A stretch of DNA of 64,000 nucleotides from Candidatus Obscuribacterales bacterium (GTDB lineage: Bacteria > Cyanobacteriota > Vampirovibrionia > Obscuribacterales > Obscuribacteraceae), in assembly GCA_019745415.1 (NCBI GenBank), contig JAIETF010000069.1, positions 1 to 64,000 of the forward strand, written 5' to 3'. The position numbers were made by a program, and so were the translations under genes. The notes beneath the pieces are model-generated. The model worked only from the letters and a program-made list of their open reading frames with translations. It did not search any database and was not told where the DNA came from. Shown in pieces: positions 54,522 to 62,915 of the stretch. The number at the start of each line of letters is the position of its first letter. Position 1 is the stretch's first letter.

Positions 54522-55232
54522 TCAAGTTTCTTGGTTTTTATTGCGACCCTTGAGCCCGTCCGGATTTAGATAACATTTTTCGTTCTCGCACCAGACAATT
54601 TGATCGACAAGTTCATCAGGGTCGTCAATAACTGTAAGCAACTCCAGTTCAGACGGCTCTAGGTAGCCCCGCACAACTACTTCGTTTCTAAGCCAGTCCA
54701 TCATAGGATTCCAGAACTTGGAATCTACCAGGAAAAGAGGAAACTTCTTGATCTTTCTTGTCTGAATTAAGGTAACTGTTTCAAATAATTCATCAAGACT
54801 ACCAAAGCCACCAGGCAGAATGACGAAGGCGATGGCATACTTGACAAACATCAACTTGCGCAGAAAGAAATAACGAAAATCTAGAGATTTAGTTTGATAT
54901 GGGTTTGGACCGGTTTCTCTCGGCAGAATAATGTTCAAGCCGACCGAAGTTCCACCGCCGGCGATTGCGCCTTTGTTTCCAGCCTCCATTACACCGGGTC
55001 CGCCCCCGGTCATAACAGCAAAGCCTTTCTGCGAAAGTTTGCGGGCTATAGTCTCAGCAAGCACATAAACCGGATCTGACGGCTTACAACGGGCCGTGCC
55101 AAAAATGGAGACGGCTGGACCAATGCGCGAAAGTTCATCAAAGCCCTCCACCATTTCAGCCATCATGCGAAAGACACGCCATGTGTCTTTCACATTCATC
55201 TCATCGAGTACGAAATTGGATCCTTCGCTCAC
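54522..55232 (-). CDS. LOG-family nucleotide phosphoribohydrolase
   Basis: 236 residues of the TIGR00730/LOG family, which cleaves nucleoside monophosphates such as AMP or cytokinin nucleotides to base and ribose phosphate. Motifs: SIFGTARCKPSDPVY (~43), MTGGGPGVMEAGNKGA (~75-90) and the signature LPGGFGSLDELFE (~138-150), where the usual Thr is Ser. It is the last gene of the minus-strand phoRB-phoU-holA cluster, 10 bp after holA. Confidence 0.9.
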   Translation of the reverse strand: MSEGSNFVLDEMNVKDTWRVFRMMAEMVEGFDELSRIGPAVSIFGTARCKPSDPVYVLAETIARKLSQKGFAVMTGGGPGVMEAGNKGAIAGGGTSVGLNIILPRETGPNPYQTKSLDFRYFFLRKLMFVKYAIAFVILPGGFGSLDELFETVTLIQTRKIKKFPLFLVDSKFWNPMMDWLRNEVVVRGYLEPSELELLTVIDDPDELVDQIVWCENEKCYLNPDGLKGRNKNQET

Positions 55233-55242
55233 AGGGCCTCCT

Positions 55243-56313
55243 TCAATTGAAAAAGAATAATTCGAGAGCCTGATTCTCAGGCATTTGTCCAGTCTTCACC
55301 AGATGCTCCATTCTGGTCAATTCTTGCTTCTTGCTAACTAAAAACGAAAGCGAAACCTGAGAGAGTTTCTTCAGGTCTTTCTCAAGCGCGAAGGGATGAA
55401 CCTTGAGAGTGCCACTTAAACGCTTGGCAAGCTCATTGGCTGAAATCTCTCGTCTTTGAATGCCGGGCTTGTATGGCAGTTTCTCGTTCTCCATTTCGGC
55501 ATGGGTCTTAAAACTCACCCATTTACTGAGCATGGTCTGCAAGGCCGCCATCACTTGCATTGCATTTTGCTTAGTCAAGACCTCTTTCAGCCCGTTCAAA
55601 GTTTCTTTCCTCTTACCTAAGAGCCAATTTTCAGCCACGGTGAAAATCTGAGAATTGTGCGGACTGAGAGTCTTGACCACATCTAGGGTGATATGAGTTT
55701 TTGGCAGTATATATGTAGCAGCTTTAGCCAATTCACTATGAATATGCCTGAGATTAGCCTCGAGTCCGTCTATCAAATAGAAAGCCGCGTCATCGTCGAT
55801 AGTGCAACCGAGAGCATGGGTCTCGGTTTGCATGAAGTTCTTTAGAGCTGCCGAAGGTTCGCTGCCGGGCCAATATTTCACCCGTTCGAACTTTTCTATT
55901 TTGGCATGTTTCTCGAAGAGCTTTGAGAGCCGCAGACTCGAATCAAAATTACTGGTCGCTACAAAAATCAAATAAGTATTGTCGTGCACTGAAGCAATAG
56001 CATCAGCCAAAGTTTCCTCCGAAACTTCTTTAGAGGCGGCACTTTTAGAAGCCGCGCTCTTTTGAGGCTTGGCTTTGCTCTTTTCAGCGCCTCGCTTTTT
56101 CGAAAACCAGTCACAACGATCGATGATGATCACTTTATTGCCCATGCCAAAAGGTATGGAAGCAGCCAGGTCAACAGCATCATTTGTAGAAACATTGTCT
56201 AGGCGCTGATAGTTGAAACTAGCAAAGGCTGGGTCCAAATACTTGGTCTTGAGCTCATCGAGACGACGATAGAGCAGGAAGTCTTCTTCTCCAGCCAGAA
56301 CTATTACAGGCAT
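55243..56313 (-). CDS. holA: DNA polymerase III delta subunit
   Basis: Clamp-loader subunit that opens the sliding clamp. 356 residues with the HolA start VIVLAGEEDFLLYRRLDELK, an AAA+-like N-terminal half with degenerate Walker region, and helical C-terminal clamp-loader domain (LAKRLSGTLKVHPFALEKDL). A Lys/Ala/Ser-rich insertion lies at ~75-97 (SKAKPQKSAASKSAASK). The first base of its ATG is shared with the phoU stop region, so translation is probably coupled, an unusual pairing. Confidence 0.9.
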   Translation of the reverse strand: MPVIVLAGEEDFLLYRRLDELKTKYLDPAFASFNYQRLDNVSTNDAVDLAASIPFGMGNKVIIIDRCDWFSKKRGAEKSKAKPQKSAASKSAASKEVSEETLADAIASVHDNTYLIFVATSNFDSSLRLSKLFEKHAKIEKFERVKYWPGSEPSAALKNFMQTETHALGCTIDDDAAFYLIDGLEANLRHIHSELAKAATYILPKTHITLDVVKTLSPHNSQIFTVAENWLLGKRKETLNGLKEVLTKQNAMQVMAALQTMLSKWVSFKTHAEMENEKLPYKPGIQRREISANELAKRLSGTLKVHPFALEKDLKKLSQVSLSFLVSKKQELTRMEHLVKTGQMPENQALELFFFN

Positions 56314-56963
56314 CAGTGACCGCCCTTGCCGATTCTCTCGCCGGTAGAGAGGAAATAGACCCGCTTCGCAATTGAAGTACAGGCATCACCCATGCGTTCT
56401 AGAAACCGTCCGCAAAAGAGAAATTGCGCCTTCATCTGGGCACCGGCACTATCTTGTTCACCCAAATCGCTGAGCAGGCGCTTTGAGAGCAAATCATGCA
56501 AATAATCCACATTGCTGTCAGAAGCCAATATTTCTTTAGCCTTAGAAGGCGAGTCTGTGAGAAAACAAAGCAAAAGCTCCTGTACCATGTGATAGACACT
56601 GGCAGCCATGCGCGGCAATTCTTCTGGGATTTCAATTTGGTCTTCGATAGCCCAATTGGCAAAACGCGCCACACGATTGGCATGATCGGCCAAACGCTCT
56701 AGTTTAGCGGCAATGAGCGGAATTGAGACAAGCGCTCTAATCTCTCTAGCACCATTGGCAGTATCGCGCTCAACCAAAAGATCCACGCATTTTTCTTCGA
56801 TCTCAAGACATAGGTCATTGATCTCGGCTTCTTGTCTTTCCACCAGACTGAGATCGGCGCGCTTGTCGCCTTTCAAGAGCCTGGTCACTTCATAAACAGT
56901 TGTCTCGACCAAGCGACCAAGGGTCAGAACTTCTTCTTTGATCAGGGTGATTGACTCACTCAC
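56313..56963 (-). CDS. phoU: PhoU-type phosphate-signalling regulator
   Basis: 216 residues of two tandem three-helix PhoU repeats (LERLADHANRVARFANWA near 85; FLERMGDACTSIAKRVYFL near 185) with the metal-binding E/DxxxD pattern. PhoU transmits phosphate status from the Pst transporter to the PhoR kinase and affects polyphosphate accumulation. It overlaps the response regulator by 4 bp. No pst genes are in the window. Confidence 0.92.
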   Translation of the reverse strand: MSESITLIKEEVLTLGRLVETTVYEVTRLLKGDKRADLSLVERQEAEINDLCLEIEEKCVDLLVERDTANGAREIRALVSIPLIAAKLERLADHANRVARFANWAIEDQIEIPEELPRMAASVYHMVQELLLCFLTDSPSKAKEILASDSNVDYLHDLLSKRLLSDLGEQDSAGAQMKAQFLFCGRFLERMGDACTSIAKRVYFLSTGERIGKGGH

Positions 56964-57664
56964 TTGTCTTCTCCCAGTTGATTTAGTCTATAACCAGACC
57001 GATGAACCGTCTCTAAAAGTTTCGGCTCTTTCGGATCTTCTTCAAGTTTCTGCCGCAGCCAACGTATATGCACAGCCACGGTTTTGACGTCGCCGTCAAA
57101 GTCAGTTCCCCAAACTTTATCTAGTAAGACATCGGTAGTAAGAACCTTGCCGGCGTTTTGCATAAGCACCTTGAGCAAAGCAAATTCTCTGGGCGAAAGA
57201 TCAATATTGCGCCCGCTATAGACAACCTTCCGAGCATCTTCATCCAAAGAAAGAGCCCCAACGCTAAGGCGCGCACCATTGCGCTTCTTTTTGCCGCTAC
57301 GGCGCAAAAGGGCTTCGATGCGAGCCATAAGCTCAACCATGGAAAAGGGCTTGACCAGGTAATCATCGGCGCCGGAAGATAGACCATGGGCTATATCGGT
57401 GGGTGCCGAACGTCCGGTGAGCATCAAGATTGGCAGCTCAGGAGCCTGCTCACGCAGAATGGCGCAAAGATCGGGACCTTTCATATCGGGCATCATCCAG
57501 TCGAGCATGACCAGATCTGGGTTAGCATCAGTAAAGCCCGATACAGCCGCCAAGGCACGATTGAAGGAAATTACTTCAAAGCCGGCTCGTTTAAAATTAA
57601 ATGTGAGAGTATCAACGATTGTTTCATCGTCGTCGACAACCATGATGCGCGTCTTTGCCGTCAT
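56960..57664 (-). CDS. PhoB-like response regulator
   Basis: 234 residues. Receiver domain 1-~120 with acidic pocket VVDDDET, phosphoacceptor Asp in VMLDWMMPDM (~55), Thr in MLTGR and Lys in LVKPFSMVEL (~107). OmpR/PhoB-type winged helix ~130-230 (LSPREFALLKVLMQNAGK, VHIRWLRQKLEED). It lies 4 bp downstream of the kinase and overlaps phoU, so a phosphate-starvation role is likely. Confidence 0.93.
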   Translation of the reverse strand: MTAKTRIMVVDDDETIVDTLTFNFKRAGFEVISFNRALAAVSGFTDANPDLVMLDWMMPDMKGPDLCAILREQAPELPILMLTGRSAPTDIAHGLSSGADDYLVKPFSMVELMARIEALLRRSGKKKRNGARLSVGALSLDEDARKVVYSGRNIDLSPREFALLKVLMQNAGKVLTTDVLLDKVWGTDFDGDVKTVAVHIRWLRQKLEEDPKEPKLLETVHRSGYRLNQLGEDK

Positions 57665-57668
57665 TTAC

Positions 57669-58409
57669 TTAACTTTCCGAAAAATTGGAAGCGCCGGGAA
57701 ACTCGATACTGAAACGAGAGCCGCAACCTTCTTGTGAATAGACATTGATTTTAGCACCGTGCAAATCGACTATGTGTTTCACTATTGATAGACCTAGCCC
57801 GGTGGAACCTCTGGTTTTGCTGCGGTCGACTCTATAGAAACGTTGAAAAATCTTGGGAATCTCAACTTCGGCTATACCGATGCCGGTATCCTCCACTTCT
57901 AAAACGAAGGGTCTCACCCTGACAGTGACCAGACCGCCAGCATCGGTAAACTTAATTGCGTTCTCGAGCAAGTTAACCAAGACTTGATGCAGTTGGTCGG
58001 CATCAGCTCGAAAGGTTGCGCCCTTACTCACCTCACAAGCTATCTTCACCCCCTTAGAAAGGGCGAGACTTTCTGTGGTCTCAACGGCTGCTTTGACCGC
58101 TTGTTCACCATCAATGTCGGCGAAAGCAACTAGACTAAAAGAACCTTCCCCTCTGGCTCTACTTAGTTTTTCGTGCGAAAGCAAGTCTGAAACCAGGTTC
58201 TGCAAACGCGTCACTTCTTCATCAGCGCGCACAAGCATGCGCCGAGCTGTGACCGGCTCATCAAGGGCCCCGGAGAGCAGGGTTTCCACCAAAAGTTTGA
58301 TATTTGCCAGAGGCAGCCTTAACTCATGGGAGACTTCAGCTATCCAATTATTATGGCTCGCACTGCTGCCGGAGGAACTTGCTTCGGCCGACTGCTCTTC
58401 AGGAGGCAT
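57669..58409 (-). CDS. PhoR-like histidine kinase without sensor or membrane domain
   Basis: 246 residues. HisKA with EVSHELRLPLANIKLL (phospho-His ~33), then HATPase with LVNLLENAIKFT (N box), VEDTGIGIAEVEIPKIFQRF (G1/F box) and GSTGLGLSIVKHIV (G2). Typical PhoR has N-terminal membrane and PAS segments. Here only a Ser/Ala-rich ~25-residue stretch precedes the dimerisation helix. Upstream the frame stays open for about 18 codons to a TAA, without a usual start codon. It is probably cytoplasmic and may sense through PhoU. Divergent from gpmI. Confidence 0.88.
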   Translation of the reverse strand: MPPEEQSAEASSSGSSASHNNWIAEVSHELRLPLANIKLLVETLLSGALDEPVTARRMLVRADEEVTRLQNLVSDLLSHEKLSRARGEGSFSLVAFADIDGEQAVKAAVETTESLALSKGVKIACEVSKGATFRADADQLHQVLVNLLENAIKFTDAGGLVTVRVRPFVLEVEDTGIGIAEVEIPKIFQRFYRVDRSKTRGSTGLGLSIVKHIVDLHGAKINVYSQEGCGSRFSIEFPGASNFSES

Positions 58410-58567
58410 AGCACCACCGGTGGAGGCAGCGCCGGCAGTCTGGCAAACTTCTTGAGAGCGAGGTTAGTTTCATTTGATTCCCGGCACAGGTCCGATGCAT
58501 TAAAATCTTACTACTGCAAGCGAACTTACTGACTTCTTTTAAAACAATTCAAGATACGGGGAGCATT

Positions 58568-60145
58568 ATGGGACCACTGGTACTGGCGATTCTCGACGGC
58601 TGGGGTATTACAACTGAAACCAGGGGAAATGCAATACTAGCTTGCAAAACTCCCAATTACGACCTTTTGAAGTCTCGTTATCACTTTTCGAAACTACAAG
58701 CTTCAGGAGAATTTGTCGGTCTGCCCAAAGGTTTGATGGGCAATTCGGAGGTAGGACACCTCACCTTGGGTTCAGGTCGGGTAGTCATTCAGAAGCTCAC
58801 CCTAATTTCCAACACCATGGACGACGGCACCTTCTTCAAGAATCCCACCCTGGTGGAAGCAGTGGAGAACGTCAAGAGAACCGGCGGCAATTTACATATA
58901 TTAGGTTTGGTCTCGGACGGCTGCGTGCACTCCAGCCCCGACCATCTCGACGGTTTGATCGAACTGGCAAAACGAAATCAGATAAGCAACTTTGTCATTC
59001 ATCCAATTTTGGACGGTAGAGACACGCCGCCTCGTTCAGCTCTTGGCTTTATGCGCGAGTTGGAGAAGAAACTGGCTAATCTTGGCATGGGCAAAATAGG
59101 CGTGGTCTGTGGACGTTACTATGCAATGGACCGAGATCAGCGCTGGGAGAGGACTGAACTATATTACCGCGCTCTCACAGAAGGTATCGGCGAAAAAGCC
59201 GAATCGGCAAAAGAGGCAGTAGAAGCTTCATATGCCGGAAATACCGGGGATGAATTCGTCAAACCAGCAATCGTAAACGATATTCGTATCAAGGACGGCG
59301 ACAGCGTCATCTGCTTCAACTTTCGCCCAGACCGAGTCAGGCAGATAAGTCGAGTTTTGACCCAGCCTCATTTTGATGGCTTTGTCCGCAATGTCGTGCC
59401 CAAGATCTACTATGCCTGTATGACCGAATACGACTCATCCCTGGGTCTGCCTGTCGCTTTTAATCCGGAAGTCTTGCCTTCGCAAGAATTGCACAATACT
59501 CTGCCTGAAATCTTGAGTTGCCACCATATCGGACAGTTACACACGGCTGAAACCGAGAAATACGCCCATGTGACTTATTTTTTCAATGGAGGGAAAGAAA
59601 AAGCAGTAGAAGGAGAAACCAGAGAACTGATCCCCTCTTTAAAAGTTGCCACCTATGATCTCGCCCCTTCCATGCAAACTCCCAAAGTCTGCGATTTAGC
59701 CTGCCAAGCCATCAAATCCGGCAAGCATCCATTTATAGTTTTGAACTTTGCCAATCCCGATATGGTCGGTCATACAGGCATGATGGAAGCGGCCGTGGAA
59801 GCGGTCAAATCAGTTGATGCGGCTTTCGGTCAGCTCTTGGCGGCAGTACAGGAAGCCAATGGCACCCTCATGGTCACAGCCGATCATGGCAATATCGAGC
59901 AATTAGTCGATTATCAGACCGGTGAACCGCACACCGCCCACACAACCAATCCAGTACCATTTATAGTGGCAAGCTTCCAGAAGGGTGATAATGACCCTCT
60001 TAGAATTGCTGATAATGCAAGCAGCGGTCAAAGCAATCGCCTCAAGGACGGCACCATAGCCGATGTTGCACCGACTATCCTTTCTGTGCTCGGCATTGAA
60101 AAACCAAGAGAAATGTCAGGCACTTCATTAATCGCTAATGCTTGA
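58568..60145 (+). CDS. gpmI: 2,3-bisphosphoglycerate-independent phosphoglycerate mutase
   Basis: Glycolytic/gluconeogenic enzyme interconverting 3- and 2-phosphoglycerate with a Mn-dependent phosphoserine mechanism. 525 residues. Ser60 in GLMGNSEVGHLTLGSG is the nucleophile; other metal and substrate blocks are VSDGCVHSSPDHL (~117), HPILDGRDTPPRSA (~147), NFANPDMVGHTG (~395) and VTADHGNIEQ (~438). ATG with GGGGAG upstream. Single gene, opposite to the phosphate kinase. Confidence 0.96.
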   Translation: MGPLVLAILDGWGITTETRGNAILACKTPNYDLLKSRYHFSKLQASGEFVGLPKGLMGNSEVGHLTLGSGRVVIQKLTLISNTMDDGTFFKNPTLVEAVENVKRTGGNLHILGLVSDGCVHSSPDHLDGLIELAKRNQISNFVIHPILDGRDTPPRSALGFMRELEKKLANLGMGKIGVVCGRYYAMDRDQRWERTELYYRALTEGIGEKAESAKEAVEASYAGNTGDEFVKPAIVNDIRIKDGDSVICFNFRPDRVRQISRVLTQPHFDGFVRNVVPKIYYACMTEYDSSLGLPVAFNPEVLPSQELHNTLPEILSCHHIGQLHTAETEKYAHVTYFFNGGKEKAVEGETRELIPSLKVATYDLAPSMQTPKVCDLACQAIKSGKHPFIVLNFANPDMVGHTGMMEAAVEAVKSVDAAFGQLLAAVQEANGTLMVTADHGNIEQLVDYQTGEPHTAHTTNPVPFIVASFQKGDNDPLRIADNASSGQSNRLKDGTIADVAPTILSVLGIEKPREMSGTSLIANA

Positions 60146-60461
60146 GCATGGCAATTAAGTTTTGCAAAATTTGCAAAATAAGGTAACGGGATGTTTTCTG
60201 AGTGAACGATCTCATTTCCCTCCTAAAACATATTCAGTGCTTAGACTCCAAATATAATTCCAGTCCGGAATGACAGATAATTAAAGAAAGACTTTTCAAG
60301 TAGTTTCACTTAGTCTGGATTACCTGTATAATTCGAGCGATTTCAGGTGGGCAAAACTTACTAAACTTTGCCTCCAAATGACACTCTGAGAGTTCTGTCA
60401 CTGACAAAAAAAATCTCTGGCGGAAACAAACTCATCAGGACTAAAAGGAGACGAATAGTCA
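60146..60461. other. Upstream region of the Ala-rich lipoprotein gene
   Basis: 316 bp without a gene. A short direct repeat (TTTTGCAAAATTTGCAAAA) follows gpmI. The promoter at 60305-60332 probably drives the lipoprotein gene, giving a 5' leader of ~120 nt. Confidence 0.5.
60305..60332 (+). promoter_or_regulatory. Sigma-70-type promoter for the Ala-rich lipoprotein
   Basis: -35-like TTCACT (60305-60310, four of six matches) and perfect -10 TATAAT (60327-60332) separated by 16 bp, upstream of a single short gene that has its own strong terminator. Confidence 0.55.
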
Positions 60462-60755
60462 ATGATTACTTTGAGAAACCTGGCCCTTGCTGGCGCTAGC
60501 CTCGCTCTCGTGGCCTCCCTTGCTGCTTGCAGCGGCGGAAGCGAGTCCAGCACCACTGGCGCTACCACAGGTGCTTCCACCGACGCAGCCGCTACCGGCG
60601 CTGCTCCGGCTGCTTCCACCGATGCTGCCGCAACTGGCGCTGCTCCGGCTGCTTCCACCGATGCTGCCGCTCCGGCTGCTTCCACCGACGCCGCCGCTCC
60701 GGCTGCTTCCACCGATGCTGCTGCTCCGGCTGCTTCCACCGGCGAATCGCACTAA
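60462..60755 (+). CDS. Ala/Thr/Ser-rich repeat lipoprotein
   Basis: 97 residues. Signal peptide with lipobox LAAC (Cys ~23) predicts a lipid-anchored envelope protein. The mature part is almost all Ala, Ser, Thr, Pro and Asp in short repeats: two 13-residue units (ASTDAAATGAAPA), then 9-residue units (ASTDAAAPA). Low complexity with no enzymatic motif suggests an abundant structural lipoprotein or surface spacer. AAGGAG site before the ATG, a good promoter and a strong terminator imply high expression. Confidence 0.75.
   Translation: MITLRNLALAGASLALVASLAACSGGSESSTTGATTGASTDAAATGAAPAASTDAAATGAAPAASTDAAAPAASTDAAAPAASTDAAAPAASTGESH
60573..60740 (+). repeat. Short tandem repeats in the lipoprotein gene
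   Basis: Units of 39 bp then 27 bp, each starting GCTTCCACCGA, differ only at a few third positions. Likely prone to copy-number change between strains. Confidence 0.85.
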
Positions 60756-60779
60756 TTCTCTCTAGAGAATCAGAAATTG

Positions 60780-60808
60780 AAAGACCCCCTCGCAGGGGGT
60801 CTTTTTTT
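60780..60808 (+). terminator. Strong rho-independent terminator
   Basis: AAAGACCCCC (60780-60789) pairs with GGGGGTCTTT (60795-60804) around TCGCA, ending in a run of seven T. Closes the lipoprotein transcript. Confidence 0.92.
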
Positions 60809-60891
60809 ATGCCAAGAAAACAAGGAACAATCTTCAGCCGGCTCTCTTCTATAATTTAGCGACCTTTATAGCTATAGCGACGGCAAAGAAA

Positions 60892-61890
60892 ATGACAATG
60901 AACAAATTCAAACTATTTTGCAAGCAATTTCAATACGGTGGCATAGCCGGTCTAATGCTGGCGCTGACAATGACCACTGCCGTCAGTGCCCAACCGATCT
61001 TCAATCTCAACAACAGCCAACCGGCCAATCAAGCCCTGGCCGCACCGCCGCTTTCTTTTGTCGATGTCAATTCCGGTCGCTTCGGCAAGCTTGAGATTTC
61101 TATGGACGACGGTCAGTTTCTTTCCGGTTCCACAGATAACTTACATTTGATTGCCAGAGACATGGACTTTGCCCAGGGCGAATTGAAAAGTCTGGATCTC
61201 GAGCTCAAGGGTGCCCATCTGCGTGACTTCATAGTCGATAAGTTGACTCTCAGCACCCAGGGCACACTTAGTTTCGACAGTGGGCTTTTGCTCAATCAAA
61301 AAATGCTCCAGTTTCGCAGCCCGGCCGAGGCGCAAGTAACTGCCTTGATTTCACAAGAGAGTCTGAATAAATTTCTCAAAGCACCAACTACTCTCAACCG
61401 TCTGTCTGTCACAGCCGGCCAACCCGGCTCAATTTTGAGCAAGCTCTTAGGTTTGGCTCAAGGCGGGCAGCCGCAATCAAGTCAACAGGGACAACTGACC
61501 CAAAGCGGCGGAGCGCCGGGTAGCTTTGGTCTGACAATGGAAACAGCCAATCTATCGCTCCTAAAATCAAACAAAATCAATATTCAGGCTGTGGGCAAAC
61601 TGGGTCTTTCTCAACTTGCCATCCCCTTAAATGCCGAGGTGGAAAGTCGTCTTTATCTTGAAAACGGCTGGGTACAGGTTGGCGATACTAAACTAATGAC
61701 AGCCGGACAGGAAATTTCCCCCCAGTTATCGCAAATGCTGGTTGAGAAGATAAACAATCTGTCAAACCTAGGTCAGAAGTCGGATGACATTCATTTCAGC
61801 TTCACCGATCTCAAGGTAGTGCCTGGAAAGCAGCTTATGGTTACCGGAACGGCCATGGTAAATAGACTTCGCTTTGGCCGACAAGGCTAG
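60892..61890 (+). CDS. Exported DUF2993/LmeA-like lipid-binding protein
   Basis: 332 residues; ATG 60892 or 60898. Signal peptide ~1-36 (GLMLALTMTTAVSAQ). The body resembles the DUF2993 (LmeA) fold: DNLHLIARDMDFAQGELKSL, an amphipathic beta-rich domain, and a late FSFTDLKVVPGKQLMVTGTA block typical of that family. A Gln/Gly/Ser-rich linker lies near residues 185-205. Family members bind phospholipid or act in envelope lipid handling. Followed by rph 52 bp later. Confidence 0.75.
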   Translation: MTMNKFKLFCKQFQYGGIAGLMLALTMTTAVSAQPIFNLNNSQPANQALAAPPLSFVDVNSGRFGKLEISMDDGQFLSGSTDNLHLIARDMDFAQGELKSLDLELKGAHLRDFIVDKLTLSTQGTLSFDSGLLLNQKMLQFRSPAEAQVTALISQESLNKFLKAPTTLNRLSVTAGQPGSILSKLLGLAQGGQPQSSQQGQLTQSGGAPGSFGLTMETANLSLLKSNKINIQAVGKLGLSQLAIPLNAEVESRLYLENGWVQVGDTKLMTAGQEISPQLSQMLVEKINNLSNLGQKSDDIHFSFTDLKVVPGKQLMVTGTAMVNRLRFGRQG

Positions 61891-61942
61891 ACATAAGATA
61901 TACTAATTGGGTCGCTTGCTTCACCTAGAAAGCGAGATATTG

Positions 61943-62668
61943 ATGTATAAGCGGCGCGATAACAGACAATGGGACCAGCTTCGGCCGGTTCGGTTTACGC
62001 GCAATTACACTAAAAACGCAGACGGTTCAGTCCTTGTAGAGTTTGGCGATACCAAAGTCTTTACTACGGCGAAAATCGAAGAGCGTGTACCGGCCTTCCT
62101 TATCGGCAAAGGAGAGGGTTGGGTTACTGCTGAGTATTCAATGCTGCCTGGTTCGACCCTGGTTCGCTCTCCGCGGGAAGTAACCAGAGGGCAACCGAGC
62201 GGCCGCACCTCAGAGATTCAAAGATTGATTGGTCGCTGCTTGAGAGCAGTGGTTGACCGGCGCGCCATGGGCGAAAGAACTATCACTATCGACTGTGACG
62301 TACTGCAGGCGGATGCCGGGACCAGAGTAGCCAGTATCTGCGGCGGCTTCATCGCCCTCTATGATGCCCTCTCTAAACTTAGAAAGAGCGGTGTTTTCGA
62401 CGATCTGCCCATTACCGAGCACATGGCTGCTGTTTCAGTCGTGCAGATAAATGGTCAACTTCTCATAGATCCCAATTACTCGGAAGACTCACAAGCCGAA
62501 ATGGATTCGAACATAGTGCTCACTGAGTCAGGCAAGATTCTTGAATTGCAGATGACCTCCGAAGCAAAGCCCTATGACCCGACCAAACTGGCAGACTTGA
62601 TGAATCTAGCCAATAAAGGCATCAAAGAAATAATCTCTCTACAGATGGAAACCCTGAACAAGCGATAA
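61943..62668 (+). CDS. rph: Ribonuclease PH
   Basis: Phosphate-dependent 3' exonuclease that trims tRNA precursors. 241 residues from ATG 61943, chosen because RNase PH proteins begin close to the block DNRQWDQLRPV; an upstream TTG at 61907 would add 12 atypical residues. Other motifs: VEFGDTKVFTTAKIEERVP (~30), GRTSEIQRLIGRCLRAVVD (~85), RTITIDCDVLQADAGTRVAS (~112) and DSNIVLTESGKILELQ (~190). All match the family. Confidence 0.95.
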   Translation: MYKRRDNRQWDQLRPVRFTRNYTKNADGSVLVEFGDTKVFTTAKIEERVPAFLIGKGEGWVTAEYSMLPGSTLVRSPREVTRGQPSGRTSEIQRLIGRCLRAVVDRRAMGERTITIDCDVLQADAGTRVASICGGFIALYDALSKLRKSGVFDDLPITEHMAAVSVVQINGQLLIDPNYSEDSQAEMDSNIVLTESGKILELQMTSEAKPYDPTKLADLMNLANKGIKEIISLQMETLNKR

Positions 62669-62915
62669 GTTAAGCCGGGCTTATAAATCAGTCGGGAAAG
62701 GAGCCTCGCTTCGGCTCTATTTGGAATCTGTATTTCTATCTGTACAAAGATGTTAAATTTATGCTTTTTCCTCGTGACAACATAGAATTAGTCTATACAC
62801 TTAAGTAGTTAGATCTTGAGAATGGCAGTTGGAAGAAACATTAGACTTCAATCCGATTAGGGAATCATTCAGGGACATTACCCCCTGGAGATTGTTTGTT
62901 TCAACCCTCAGGGTA

